A stretch of DNA of 51,662 nucleotides from JAVBMU01 sp031552185 (GCA_031552185.1 JAVBMU010000019.1:1-51662); one strand, 5' to 3'. Shown: positions 40,500 through 49,190, numbered from the stretch's first letter. Program-made: numbers and translations. The notes: generated by a model from the letters alone, not told the origin.

Positions 40500-41306
40500 T
40501 CAGCTCCCTGTGTATCGTGAAACGTCGATGCCGTAAATGGCGGCAGCGTTGAGGCCGAGCACCCGACGCTTCTCGTCCTTCGTGAGGCCGAAGAGTTCTT
40601 CGGCCACCTCCACCTTCTTCAGCTCCACCTCGGGGGAGAGCGTCGGCGCGTCCGTCCCGAACAGCAGCCGGGTCGGGATCACCTCGTGGGGGGTCTTGTA
40701 GACGTACAGCGGCAGGTTCGGCGAGGCCGAGGTGTCGAGGTAGCAGTTGGGCTGGTCCTTGACCCACTCGGGGACGAAGTGCGTGACATCCGAGTTCATG
40801 CCCATGTGCGAAAGCACGACCGGGACGTCCGGGTTGCGCTGGGCCAGGCGGAGACCCAGCAGGGGGTGGCACACCTTCGAGTCCACGTCGGTGTGGGCCA
40901 TGACAACCATCCCGAGCTCTCCCGCCAGGTTCATGATCGGGTCCAGCATCGGGCTGTCGAGCGGGAAGTTCCCCTGCCCGGGAGCGTAGAGCTTGATGCC
41001 CCGGATGCCTTCGGAGTGGGCATCGCGGATCATCGCGAGCCCCTTTTCCTCCCACATCGGAGTGATCCACACGTAGCCGATCAGGCGGTCGGGGTACGCC
41101 TGCACCGCCCCGATCGTGTACTTGGTCATCTCCCATTGCTGTTCGGGAGTGATCCGGAAGATCGCCATCGAAACCGAAACATCGATCCCGTTGCGATCCA
41201 TGCGTTCCACCTGTTCCTCGACGGTCGCCCCGATCACACCCCAGATCGTCCGGGTGTACGGAAAGGAGTGACAGTGTTGGTCCAGAACAAACATGCCGTC
41301 GATCAT
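40500..41306 (-). CDS. Amidohydrolase 2 family metal-dependent hydrolase
   Basis: A 268-residue TIM-barrel hydrolase of the amidohydrolase-2 (ACMSD-like) group, which includes sugar lactonases and decarboxylases. Metal ligands are visible: HxH in LDQHCHSFP (about residues 9-15), a His in MVVMAHTDVDSK, His in VVLSHMGMN and the Asp in LLFGTDAPTL. The IRGIKLYAPGQG segment is common in the family. In this sugar operon a lactonase or related ring-opening role is attractive, but that is inference. It lies between the second permease gene (61 bases away) and the binding-protein gene (six bases away), an unusual place for an enzyme in an ABC operon. Confidence 0.85.
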   Translation of the reverse strand: MIDGMFVLDQHCHSFPYTRTIWGVIGATVEEQVERMDRNGIDVSVSMAIFRITPEQQWEMTKYTIGAVQAYPDRLIGYVWITPMWEEKGLAMIRDAHSEGIRGIKLYAPGQGNFPLDSPMLDPIMNLAGELGMVVMAHTDVDSKVCHPLLGLRLAQRNPDVPVVLSHMGMNSDVTHFVPEWVKDQPNCYLDTSASPNLPLYVYKTPHEVIPTRLLFGTDAPTLSPEVELKKVEVAEELFGLTKDEKRRVLGLNAAAIYGIDVSRYTGS

Positions 41307-41367
41307 CGGCCGGCCTCCTTGCCCGAGTTGTTGTGCGGCTGCTGCTGTGCTGCCGGATCGCGGGCGG

Positions 41368-42231
41368 TCAGCCCTTGAGTCCCGACATCATCGCGCCTTT
41401 GATGATTCTGCGTTGGAAGATCAGGAAAACGATCAGCGGAGGTAGGACGGAGATCACGCCCGCTGCGAGCACCAGGTCTATCCGCGCCCCGCTCTCGGTG
41501 GAGAGGAGCGAAATGCCCACGGGGAGCGTTCTCTTCGCATTCGAAGAGATGGCCACGATCGGCCAGATCAATTGGTCCCAGATGTAGACGAAGGAGAAAA
41601 TGCCCAGGGTGGCGATGATCGGCTTGCACTGCGGCAGGGCGATCCGCCGGTAGCAGGTCCACTGCGAGGCGCCGTCGATCCGGGCCGCGTCGAAGTAGTC
41701 GCGCGGTATCCCGGCCATCGTCTCGCGGAAGAGGTAGATGCCGAACGCGTCGATGACGAACGGCACGATCAGCGCCTGGTAGCTGTCCACCCAGCCGAGG
41801 TCCGAGATCACCAGGAACAACGGGACGACCATCACCTCGAACGGGATGATCATCGCGCTGATGAACATCAGGAACAGGGCGTTCTCACCGCGGAACCCAC
41901 CGCGCCCGAAGACGTAGCCGAGCAGTGACGACGAAAAGAGAATCAGCCCGACGGCGGTCAACGTGACAAACACCGAGTTGATGAAGTACCGGTCGAAGGA
42001 GAACGAACTGAACAAGGCGGTGAAGCTCTCGAAACCAGCACTTTCGGGCCACCAGGTGGGCACCGGACGGCGCAATTCAGCCGCGGGTTTGAAAGCACCC
42101 AGGATCATCCAGATGAAAGGAAAGATCACCAGCAGTGAGGCAAGCCCGACAATGACGTGGAGCAGGACCGAACGCGCTTGAATGCGCGGCACCGGCCCGG
42201 TCCGACCGACAGCTCTCCCCCGAGCGGACAT
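41368..42231 (-). CDS. Carbohydrate ABC transporter permease (MalG-like)
   Basis: Second membrane subunit of the sugar importer, 287 residues. The first helix is VLLHVIVGLASLLVIFPFIW (about residues 22-41), followed by the MalG-type region MILGAFKPAAEL and NSVFVTLTAVGLILFSSSLL. The EAA loop is DYFDAARIDGASQWTCYRRI, with Asp replacing the first Glu as is common. The C-terminus FQRRIIKGAMMSGLKG is the classic MalG ending. It pairs with the MalF-like protein although the genes are separated by the amidohydrolase and binding-protein genes. It begins 24 bases after the DeoR regulator gene, so regulator and transporter probably share a transcript. Confidence 0.92.
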   Translation of the reverse strand: MSARGRAVGRTGPVPRIQARSVLLHVIVGLASLLVIFPFIWMILGAFKPAAELRRPVPTWWPESAGFESFTALFSSFSFDRYFINSVFVTLTAVGLILFSSSLLGYVFGRGGFRGENALFLMFISAMIIPFEVMVVPLFLVISDLGWVDSYQALIVPFVIDAFGIYLFRETMAGIPRDYFDAARIDGASQWTCYRRIALPQCKPIIATLGIFSFVYIWDQLIWPIVAISSNAKRTLPVGISLLSTESGARIDLVLAAGVISVLPPLIVFLIFQRRIIKGAMMSGLKG

Positions 42232-42255
42232 GAGAATTCCTCCTCGAATAGCGCG

Positions 42256-43017
42256 CTATTCGATGCGATACGGCACGACCGTGAGTTTCACGCCCGTTCC
42301 GTGCAATCGTTCGTAGATCGAGTCGTCGAGCCGGTCGTCCGTCACGATCTCGTCGATCCCGTCGAGCCCGACGACGGTCACCGGGGCGACGGCGTCGAAT
42401 TTACTGGAATCCGCGAGCACGACGACGCGGGAGGCCATAGTGCAGATGGCCCGGTCGACGAGGACTTCCTGGATGTGGTCATTCATCAGACCCCGCTCCG
42501 GCGAGATCGCACCGATGCCCATGACCAGGACGTCCGCGCTCAATTCAGTGGCCGCGCTCTGGGTCAGATGGCCGAGCATCGAGTGGCTGCGGGCCCGGAC
42601 AACACCACCCATCACGGCGAGTTGGATACCTTCGCAGTCCATCAGGCAATGCGCGATATCGAGCGAGTTGGTGATCACCGAAAGGTCGGTCCGATCGACG
42701 AGGCAACGGGCGAATTCCAGCGTGGTCGTGCCCCCCGTGACGACCATCGACCGAACGTCCCGGACCCGCTCGGCCGCAGCCGCGGCGATCGCCCGCTTCA
42801 CCGGCAGGGACGGATCCGGCGACGAGCCGGGTGAGCCCTCGGGAACCGTTGCGCCACCGTAGTTGCGGACCAGCAGCCCCCGCGCCGCCAGCGCCCTCAG
42901 GTCCCGACGAACCGTCGCCTCCCCCACGCCGAGGTCATCGGCGATCGCGGCCACCGTGAGTCCGCCGCGCCGCCGGACGACCTCGAGGATCCGGTCCTGC
43001 CGGGACACAACGTTCAT
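42256..43017 (-). CDS. DeoR family transcriptional regulator
   Basis: Probable repressor of the downstream operon, released by a phosphorylated sugar intermediate. The 253-residue protein has the DeoR N-terminal winged helix (residues 1-57; RQDRILEVVRRRGGLTVAAI and VGEATVRRDLRALAARGLLV) and the C-terminal sugar-phosphate sensor with SMVVTGGTTTLEFARCLVDR, LSVITNSLDIAHCL, GGVVRARSHSMLGHLTQSAA and VLADSSKFD. The ATG at 43017 begins the family N-terminus. It is the first gene of the eight-gene minus-strand unit. Palindromes lying 33-83 bases upstream of its start are good operator candidates, so it probably regulates itself and the operon. Confidence 0.93.
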   Translation of the reverse strand: MNVVSRQDRILEVVRRRGGLTVAAIADDLGVGEATVRRDLRALAARGLLVRNYGGATVPEGSPGSSPDPSLPVKRAIAAAAAERVRDVRSMVVTGGTTTLEFARCLVDRTDLSVITNSLDIAHCLMDCEGIQLAVMGGVVRARSHSMLGHLTQSAATELSADVLVMGIGAISPERGLMNDHIQEVLVDRAICTMASRVVVLADSSKFDAVAPVTVVGLDGIDEIVTDDRLDDSIYERLHGTGVKLTVVPYRIE

Positions 43018-43049
43018 GCGTGAAGCATGGACCCAGCCCGATCGAAGTG

Positions 43050-43100
43050 TCAATCTTCGAGATTGAACTGTGACTTTGTTGTTCAGTTCGATCAAATCGA
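43050..43100. promoter_or_regulatory. Candidate DeoR operators upstream of sugar operon
   Basis: A perfect 17-bp palindrome, TCAATCTTCGAGATTGA (43050-43066), is followed by TGAAC...GTTCA (43064-43085) and TCGAT-CAA-ATCGA (43088-43100). The stretch is clearly more AT-rich than its surroundings. It lies between the divergent DeoR gene and maltokinase gene, the expected place for DeoR binding, and could also touch the maltokinase promoter. Confidence 0.6.
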
Positions 43101-43186
43101 GGTCGTCCCGCGCGTGAATCGACCGACCGGCGGGCCGCGCCGGTCCACCGTTGGTTGAATGCGGGAACGGCGGCGGAGGGGGACGA

Positions 43187-44755
43187 ATGGACCGGGCGTA
43201 CGGGGTGCTCAACGCGGCGGACACAATCGCCGCGCCCGACGACGCGCTGCTTCGCCTGCTCACCGACTGGCTCCCACGGCAGCGGTGGTTCCCAGCCAAG
43301 GACCGGGCGTTCGCCCTGCGCCCCCGGCACTCCTACACCCTCGGACCCGCCCGCGAAGCCGCCGCCGAGGCCACCAGGGAAGCCGCGACCGCACCCGCGA
43401 CCGACGGTCATGGCCTCGCGAGGCCGCGCGTCGCCGCCCACCTCCTGCACGTCGGCGGCGAGGGCATCGACGCCGTCGTGCATGTGCCGCTCGTGCTCCG
43501 CCCTGGCCGGCCCCACACCGGCGGGCCGGGCCGCGCCGCGCCCGACCCCACTCCTTCGAGCCCACCCGACGCGAGCACGTCCGGACCGGACAATGCAGGC
43601 CCGTTGATCGGCATGGTGCGCGATGGCACCGGCCGAGCCTGGACGGTGCACGACGGCGCCGCCGACCCGGCCTACTGGTCCGCCGTCCTGCAAGCGGCCG
43701 AATGGGAGGCCGAAACTACGGCCGCGGGCGGGAGCCGGCCGGTCGGCCCCCTCGACCGGGCGGCCGCCCGCCCGAGGATCGACCTCACCGGGGCGCGGCC
43801 GCTCGGCGTCGAACAGTCCAACAGCTCGGTCCTGCTCCCCCGCATCGCGGGCGGCATGGTCCTCAAAGTTCTGCGCACGATCACGCCGGGGCCGCACCCG
43901 GACGTGACCATTCCGCGCGCGCTCGCCGCGCTGGACTGGCCGGGGACGCCCGCGCCGCTGGCCTGGCTCGGCGCGGCGTGGGGCGCCGGAGCGGACGAGA
44001 ACGCGCACCTGGCGGTGGGCACCCGGTTGGTGCCGGACGCGCGGGACGGGTTCGCCCTTGCCTGCGACCTGGCGCGGGCCGGCCGGTCCTTCGCCACCGA
44101 GGCGGCGTCGCTCGGCCGCACGGTGGCCGGCCTGCACGCCGCGCTGCGGACCGCCTTCGGCACGGCGCCCGCGCCCGACACCCGGGCGGTGATCGCCGAG
44201 CTGCGCAAGCGGACCGACGCGGCCGCGCACGGCGTCGCCGCGATCGGCGCGCGCCGGGCGGCCCTGGAAAGGTTCTGGGATCGGCTCGCCGCCCAGTTGA
44301 CCGACGCCGGTCCGCTGCCGGCCGCGCAGGCGATTCACGGCGACCTCCACCTCGGCCAGGTGCTCCGGGCCGCCGACGGCGCCTGGCTGGTGCTGGACTT
44401 CGAAGGCGAGCCGAACCGGCCGGCCGATGAACGCACCCGCCCGGACCTGCCGCTGCGCGATGTCGCCGGTGTGCTGCGCTCAATCGACTACGCGGCTGCC
44501 GTCGGCGGGGCGGCCGACCCCGGCTGGGCAGCCGAGGCCGGCCGCGCCTTCACCGCGGCCTACCTCGACGCCGCCGGGCCGAACCAGACCGGGCCGGATC
44601 CAACGGGGCCGAACCAGACGGAGGCCCTGCTGACCGGATTCACCCTGGACAAGGCGATCTACGAGGCCGAATACGAGTCTCGGTCGCGCCCCGATTGGCT
44701 CCGCATCCCCCTTGCCGCCGTGGACGCCTTGCTCGCTGCCGACGCCCGCGGCTGA
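43187..44755 (+). CDS. mak: Maltokinase (Pep2/Mak)
   Basis: Phosphorylates maltose with ATP to maltose-1-phosphate, the GlgE donor. The 522-residue protein has the maltokinase N-terminal cap (WLPRQRWFPAKDRAFALRP; LEQSNSS-type sequence GVEQSNSSVLLPR) and the kinase motifs HGDLHLGQVL with catalytic Asp386 and VLDFEGEPNRP with Mg-binding Asp404. DLPLRDVAGVLRSIDYAA and the C-terminal KAIYEAEYESRSRPDWLRIP are diagnostic. Inserts include a Pro/Ser-rich segment (about residues 104-138) and a GPNQT/GPDPT 15-bp repeat near the C-terminus. The ATG at 43187 follows GGAGGGGG. Its natural partner treS lies across the inserted sugar operon. Confidence 0.95.
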   Translation: MDRAYGVLNAADTIAAPDDALLRLLTDWLPRQRWFPAKDRAFALRPRHSYTLGPAREAAAEATREAATAPATDGHGLARPRVAAHLLHVGGEGIDAVVHVPLVLRPGRPHTGGPGRAAPDPTPSSPPDASTSGPDNAGPLIGMVRDGTGRAWTVHDGAADPAYWSAVLQAAEWEAETTAAGGSRPVGPLDRAAARPRIDLTGARPLGVEQSNSSVLLPRIAGGMVLKVLRTITPGPHPDVTIPRALAALDWPGTPAPLAWLGAAWGAGADENAHLAVGTRLVPDARDGFALACDLARAGRSFATEAASLGRTVAGLHAALRTAFGTAPAPDTRAVIAELRKRTDAAAHGVAAIGARRAALERFWDRLAAQLTDAGPLPAAQAIHGDLHLGQVLRAADGAWLVLDFEGEPNRPADERTRPDLPLRDVAGVLRSIDYAAAVGGAADPGWAAEAGRAFTAAYLDAAGPNQTGPDPTGPNQTEALLTGFTLDKAIYEAEYESRSRPDWLRIPLAAVDALLAADARG

Positions 44756-45100
44756 CGCCCCGAGCGGTGCCGGCCGACGCCGCGAACCGGAGGTGGTTCG
44801 GCGTAGCGTCGATGGAGGTGAAGCGGCATTTTCCCCGTGGTCGGCCAGTTTCTATAGGCGGACCCAGCGCTGCGGACAGGGGCGACCCAGGAACGACGAC
44901 GCGCATGAATGCCTCGGGGCCGGCGACAAAAGTCCTCGCATTTATCCTGTGGAAAGCTGTTTGACAGGTTCAACCCCTTCGGCTACCGTCGCCCGAAGTT
45001 CGCCTTTTGTGCCGGCGGCCACCGACGGGTGCACGACGTGTGGTTGCGCCGGCTGAGGGAACTGTACGAAACAGCACACCACAACTCGATCGGAGTGACC
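44756..45100. other. Intergenic region with 5' leader of amidase gene
   Basis: No protein gene recognised in 345 bases; a 19-codon frame at 44905-44964 is unsupported. The right part holds a strong promoter (44962-44990) and a leader of about 100 bases before the ATG at 45101. I found no clear riboswitch consensus in the leader. Confidence 0.4.
44962..44990 (+). promoter_or_regulatory. Strong sigma-70-type promoter of amidase gene
   Basis: TTGACA (44962-44967) and TACCGT (44985-44990) are 17 bases apart, the best consensus promoter in the window. Transcription would start near 44997, leaving an unusually long leader of about 104 bases before the ATG at 45101, which has GGAG upstream. Confidence 0.65.
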
Positions 45101-46294
45101 ATGAATCGGTCCAGAGCCGTGCCACTGACGCTGGTAACCTGCGTTATTGCTTCGCTGGGAACAGGAACAATTGCCGTCGCCCAACCGGCTCACGGCGAGC
45201 CGGTGCCGCGTTCGTCCCCCGCGGTCACGACGTCCCCCGCGGTCACGACGACGCCCGATCCGACGACGCCCGATCCGACGACCCTGTCTGCGATCGACGC
45301 ATACCTCGCCAAGCAGGAGACGGCCATCGCGGCCGGGCAGACCGGCCTGAAATCACCAGGCGCCTCGACGACATCCGCGGGAACCGCCGCGCCCGCCCGG
45401 GCCGCCGCCGACCCGATCACAGTCGGGCGGGTGGATGCCCGCCGGTCCGGAAGCAAGATCATTGCGACAGATTCGGACACAACAATCGTTCGCACGACCG
45501 TCGTCATCGATATCGAATACCTGGACCCGATGCTCCCGGAGCCGGTCGAGGGATCGATGACCGACGACTACCTGATCACGACGGCGCGGCTCGGTGGCAT
45601 GGAATCGGTCAGCTCGGTCGTCCTGATCGATCCGGTGTCCGAGCCGGATCAGACCCTCCGGGGAAACTTGCCGCAATCACCGAAGTCGAGCGACGTGCGG
45701 CCGGCCCCGGGACAGCGGGCCTCCGGGTCCACCTCGCTCGCCGCCCGGACGGCCCGCAAGCCGAAAGGAGATTATGAGCCGGCCCTCGACGTCGAGGATT
45801 TCGCCGCGTATGCCAAGAAGTGGACGTCGGGCAAGAATGCCAAGCGCATGAATCCGGACTATCCCTCGCTCCGAAACAATTGCGCAAACTTCGCCTCGCA
45901 AAGCCTGCGCGCGGGCGGGTGGCATACCAAGAACAGCCCCTTGCCGAATGACCCGTCCGCCTGGCACTGGAACCTCATGGGACCGGCGGGATCGTCGTAC
46001 ACCTGGGGCGGCTCGGCCAGCTTGAACAAATTTGTCTACAACTGGGCCGGCTGGGACAGCCTGGACAACATCTGGAACGCCGAGACCGGCGACCTTCTCT
46101 TCGTCGACTGGGATCCGAACGGCAAGGCGGACGGCAAGATCGACCACACCATGGTCGTGAGCGAGCACGGCTCGGAGCCGTACATCTCGCAGAAGTCCTC
46201 GAACCGCCACAACATCCCGCTCTCGCGCTCGATCGCCCTGGCGGATGAGCAGGGCAAGACGGAGCTCGTTTGGCACGGTCTCGGGCACTACTGA
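45101..46294 (+). CDS. Secreted protein with Amidase_6-type domain
   Basis: Extracytoplasmic protein of 397 residues. A signal peptide (RSRAVPLTLVTCVIASLGTG, cleavage near AVAQPAHG) is followed by a Thr/Pro-rich linker with TPDPT repeats, a poorly recognised central region (about 95-220; TIVRTTVVIDIEYLDPM) and a C-terminal Amidase_6 domain (about 230-397). The latter shows YAKKWTSGKNAKRMNPDYPS, the candidate nucleophile Cys261 in LRNNCANFASQSLRAGGW, a GDLLFVDWD strand and the candidate His349 in DHTMVVSE. Family function is inferred as a cysteine hydrolase that may act on cell-wall or peptide amides. Codon use is less GC-biased than the flanking glg genes, and it interrupts the maltokinase-glgB pair, which suggests insertion. 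Confidence 0.8.
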   Translation: MNRSRAVPLTLVTCVIASLGTGTIAVAQPAHGEPVPRSSPAVTTSPAVTTTPDPTTPDPTTLSAIDAYLAKQETAIAAGQTGLKSPGASTTSAGTAAPARAAADPITVGRVDARRSGSKIIATDSDTTIVRTTVVIDIEYLDPMLPEPVEGSMTDDYLITTARLGGMESVSSVVLIDPVSEPDQTLRGNLPQSPKSSDVRPAPGQRASGSTSLAARTARKPKGDYEPALDVEDFAAYAKKWTSGKNAKRMNPDYPSLRNNCANFASQSLRAGGWHTKNSPLPNDPSAWHWNLMGPAGSSYTWGGSASLNKFVYNWAGWDSLDNIWNAETGDLLFVDWDPNGKADGKIDHTMVVSEHGSEPYISQKSSNRHNIPLSRSIALADEQGKTELVWHGLGHY

Positions 46295-46319
46295 CCGCGA
46301 CCGGAAGCTGGAGACGTCC

Positions 46320-46736
46320 GTGTTCGAGCCGACGCCCACGCCGTCGACCTACGCGCCGTTCGCGATCTCGTGGCTCTATGCGGCGCCGCTGCTGCTCCTC
46401 GCACTCGCCCTGGCCGTGCTGACGATGTCGGCGGTCAGGCGGCCGCATCCGGGCCTCGCGGCGATCGCCGGCCCAGTCGGCGCGCTGATTCAACTCGTGG
46501 CTCTCGGCGTCATGATCACCCCGGTTTCCGTCGAGGGAGTGACCTGCGGCTCGGCGCTCAGTTCGGCGCGAATCCGGGCGCTTTCCGACGGCGGATTGTC
46601 CGCGGTCGATGCGGCCTGTCGGGCTCAGGGTGAGTCCGTCGTCCGTCGTTGCCTGATCGTTGCCCTCCTCGTCGGTGCTGTGATCCTCGGGCTGCTGCTC
46701 GTCCGGATCAGCCGGTTCGATCGAGCCGGGACGTAG
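46320..46736 (+). CDS. Small membrane protein, unknown function
   Basis: No family recognised. The 138-residue product has three probable membrane helices: about residues 17-37 (WLYAAPLLLLALALAVLTMS), 46-68 (LAAIAGPVGALIQLVALGVM) and 110-130 (CLIVALLVGAVILGLLLVRI). The loop between the second and third helices carries two cysteines (VTCGSALSS and VDAACRAQG). GTG 46320 is chosen because GGAG lies six bases upstream; the frame extends further back into the amidase gene. It follows the amidase gene by 25 bases, so the two are probably cotranscribed from the TTGACA promoter. Confidence 0.7.
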   Translation: MFEPTPTPSTYAPFAISWLYAAPLLLLALALAVLTMSAVRRPHPGLAAIAGPVGALIQLVALGVMITPVSVEGVTCGSALSSARIRALSDGGLSAVDAACRAQGESVVRRCLIVALLVGAVILGLLLVRISRFDRAGT

Positions 46737-46908
46737 CCACCCACCCAGGAGCCTCCCCGTGGTCGCCGCTCTCGCCGGGCGCGGCCATGGGGAGGCTCCG
46801 CGAGGTCTGCGCGCACGCGGGCCCTGAGATCACCGCCGCGATCGATCCGCCCAGTTCCGACACGCCCGGCTCTCGGCGCCGGCGCCCCGGACGTGGAAAG
46901 GTAGCCCC

Positions 46909-49140
46909 ATGACCGGGACGCCCGCTTTCCCAGCCGAGACCACCGCACCGAAGCCGATCCCCGCCCGCGCCGAGGCGCTCGCCGCCGTCGCGCAGGGCCG
47001 CGCCTTCGACCCACACGCCGTCCTCGGCGCCCACCTGGACGGGTCCTGGGCCACGATCCGACTGCTTCGACCGCTGGCGGACCAGGTCGTCGTCATCACC
47101 GCCGACGGCGAGTACCCGGCGACGCACGAGCAGGACGGGATCTGGGTCGCCGTCGTGCCCGCGCCGACGACCGGCGAGGGCAAGGCGGCGCTCGCCCACG
47201 CCCCGGACTACCGCGTCCGGGTCACCTACGGCGATCTCGTCACGACGTCGGACGACGGCTACCGTTTCCTGCCCACCCTCGGCGAGATGGACCTGCACCT
47301 CATCCGCGAGGGCCGGCACGAGGAATTGTGGCGGGTGCTCGGCGCCCACATCGTGACCTACCCGAGCCCGCTCGGGGACACCACCGGGACCAGCTTCTCG
47401 GTCTGGGCGCCCAACGCGGAGGCGGTGCGCGTCATCGGCGAATTCAATGGCTGGGGGTCGACGCACCCAATGCGCTCGCTGGGCAGTTCGGGCGTGTGGG
47501 ACCTGTTCGTGCCCGGCCTGGGGGCCGGGGCGACGTACAAGTACGAGATCCTGGCCAAGGACGGTTCGCGGATCCAGAAGGCCGACCCGATGGCGCGCGG
47601 CACGGAGGTGCCGCCGGCGACGGCGAGCGTCGTCGTCCGTTCGGACTACACCTGGGGCGACGACGACTGGCTGGCCGCGCGGGCGGCGGGCGACCCGCAC
47701 AACGGTCCCCTGTCCGCCTACGAGGTCCACCTCGGTTCGTGGCGGATGGGTCTGGACTACCGGGCGGCGGCCGACCAACTCGCCGAGTACGTCGTCGAGC
47801 ACGGCTTCACACACGTCGAACTGATGCCGGTGGCCGAACACCCGTTCGGCGGTTCCTGGGGCTACCAGGTGACCGGTTACTACGCACCGACGTCCCGGTT
47901 CGGGCATCCGGACGACTTCCGATACCTCGTCGACCGCCTGCACCGAGCCGGGGTGGGCGTGATCGTCGACTGGGTGCCGGGCCACTTCCCCCGCGACACC
48001 TGGGCGCTGGCGCGGTTCGACGGGACGCCGCTCTACGAACACCCGGACCCGCTGCGCGGCGAGCAGCCGGACTGGGGCACCTTCGTCTTCGACTACGGCC
48101 GGGCGGAGGTGCGCAACTTCCTGGTAGCGAATGCCTGCTACTGGTTCGAGGAATTCCACGTGGACGGCCTGCGGGTGGACGCCGTCGCCTCGATGCTCTA
48201 CCTCGACTACTCGCGCGGCCCCGGCCAATGGCACCCGAACGTGCACGGCGGCCGGGAAAACCTGGAGGCGATCTCCTTCCTGCAGGAGGTAAACGCGACG
48301 GTCTACCGGCGCTACCCCGGCATCATGATGATCGCCGAGGAATCCACAGCGTGGCCGGGTGTCACCCGGGCGACCAACGCGGGCGGCCTCGGGTTCGGCC
48401 TGAAGTGGAACATGGGGTGGATGAACGACTCCCTGCGCTACATGGGCAAGGAGCCGATCTACCGCCGCTACCACCACAACGAACTGACCTTCTCGCTGGT
48501 CTACGCGTTCTCCGAGCAGTACGTGCTGCCGATCAGCCACGACGAGGTGGTGCACGGCAAGGGTTCGCTGTTCGGCCGGATGCCCGGGGACGATTGGCAG
48601 AAGTTCGCGAACGTGCGCGCGTTCCTCGCCTACCAGTGGTCGCACCCGGGCAAGCAGTTGCTGTTCATGGGTTCGGAGTGGGCGCAGCGCACCGAATGGA
48701 ACGAGGGCGCCGGGCTCGACTGGGCGGCGTTGGGCGACCCGCGCAACGCCGGGGTCCAGCGCCTGGTGAAGGACCTGAACGCCGTCTACCGCGCGCACCC
48801 GGCGTTGTGGCAGCAGGATCACGTCGCCGCCGGCTTCGAGTGGATCGAGGCCGACGACGCCGACCGGAACCTCCTCGCCTACGTGCGCCACGGCACCGAC
48901 GAGTCGGTGGTCGTCGCCGTGGTCAACTTTGCCGGGAACCCCCAGGAGGGATATCGGCTGGCGTTGCCGCAGGGCGGCACCTGGCGGGAGATCCTCAACA
49001 CCGACGCCGAGGTCTACGGGGGCTCCGGCGTCGGGAACCTGGGGGCGATTCAGGCGGAGAAGGTGCCCCACCACGGCCGCGCGTTCTCGGCGTCGCTGCG
49101 GGTGCCGCCGCTCGGCGCGGTCTTCCTCGCCCCGGCCTGA
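46909..49140 (+). CDS. glgB: 1,4-alpha-glucan branching enzyme GlgB
   Basis: Creates alpha-1,6 branches in the glucan made by GlgE. The 743-residue GH13 protein has an N-terminal N1 region, a CBM48 domain (about residues 160-250; TSFSVWAPNAEAVRVIGEFN) and the catalytic barrel. Region I is VDWVPGHFPRD, region II GLRVDAVASMLYLDYSR with nucleophile Asp424, region III MIAEESTAWPGVT with the general acid around Glu477, and region IV PISHDEVVHGKGSL. AYEVHLGSWR and FVFDYGRAEVRNFL are diagnostic of GlgB. The ATG at 46909 follows GGAAAGG. It converges on a thioredoxin-like gene, as in M. tuberculosis Rv1326c/Rv1324. Confidence 0.97.
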   Translation: MTGTPAFPAETTAPKPIPARAEALAAVAQGRAFDPHAVLGAHLDGSWATIRLLRPLADQVVVITADGEYPATHEQDGIWVAVVPAPTTGEGKAALAHAPDYRVRVTYGDLVTTSDDGYRFLPTLGEMDLHLIREGRHEELWRVLGAHIVTYPSPLGDTTGTSFSVWAPNAEAVRVIGEFNGWGSTHPMRSLGSSGVWDLFVPGLGAGATYKYEILAKDGSRIQKADPMARGTEVPPATASVVVRSDYTWGDDDWLAARAAGDPHNGPLSAYEVHLGSWRMGLDYRAAADQLAEYVVEHGFTHVELMPVAEHPFGGSWGYQVTGYYAPTSRFGHPDDFRYLVDRLHRAGVGVIVDWVPGHFPRDTWALARFDGTPLYEHPDPLRGEQPDWGTFVFDYGRAEVRNFLVANACYWFEEFHVDGLRVDAVASMLYLDYSRGPGQWHPNVHGGRENLEAISFLQEVNATVYRRYPGIMMIAEESTAWPGVTRATNAGGLGFGLKWNMGWMNDSLRYMGKEPIYRRYHHNELTFSLVYAFSEQYVLPISHDEVVHGKGSLFGRMPGDDWQKFANVRAFLAYQWSHPGKQLLFMGSEWAQRTEWNEGAGLDWAALGDPRNAGVQRLVKDLNAVYRAHPALWQQDHVAAGFEWIEADDADRNLLAYVRHGTDESVVVAVVNFAGNPQEGYRLALPQGGTWREILNTDAEVYGGSGVGNLGAIQAEKVPHHGRAFSASLRVPPLGAVFLAPA

Positions 49141-49141
49141 G

Positions 49142-49190
49142 CGGCCGGGCCGGCGGGGCGGCGCCGGCGGGCGGCGCCCCGGCCCGGCCG
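49142..49190. terminator. Bidirectional hairpin between glgB and thioredoxin-like gene
   Basis: CGGCCGGGCC (49142-49151) pairs with GGCCCGGCCG (49181-49190) across an extremely GC-rich interior containing further GGCGCC palindromes. It fills the gap between the convergent stop codons and fits a two-way terminator. Confidence 0.65.

Noticed and set aside
44997..45100. c-di-AMP (ydaO) riboswitch in the amidase leader
   Set aside because: Cell-wall hydrolase genes often carry one, but I cannot find the conserved core blocks in this leader.
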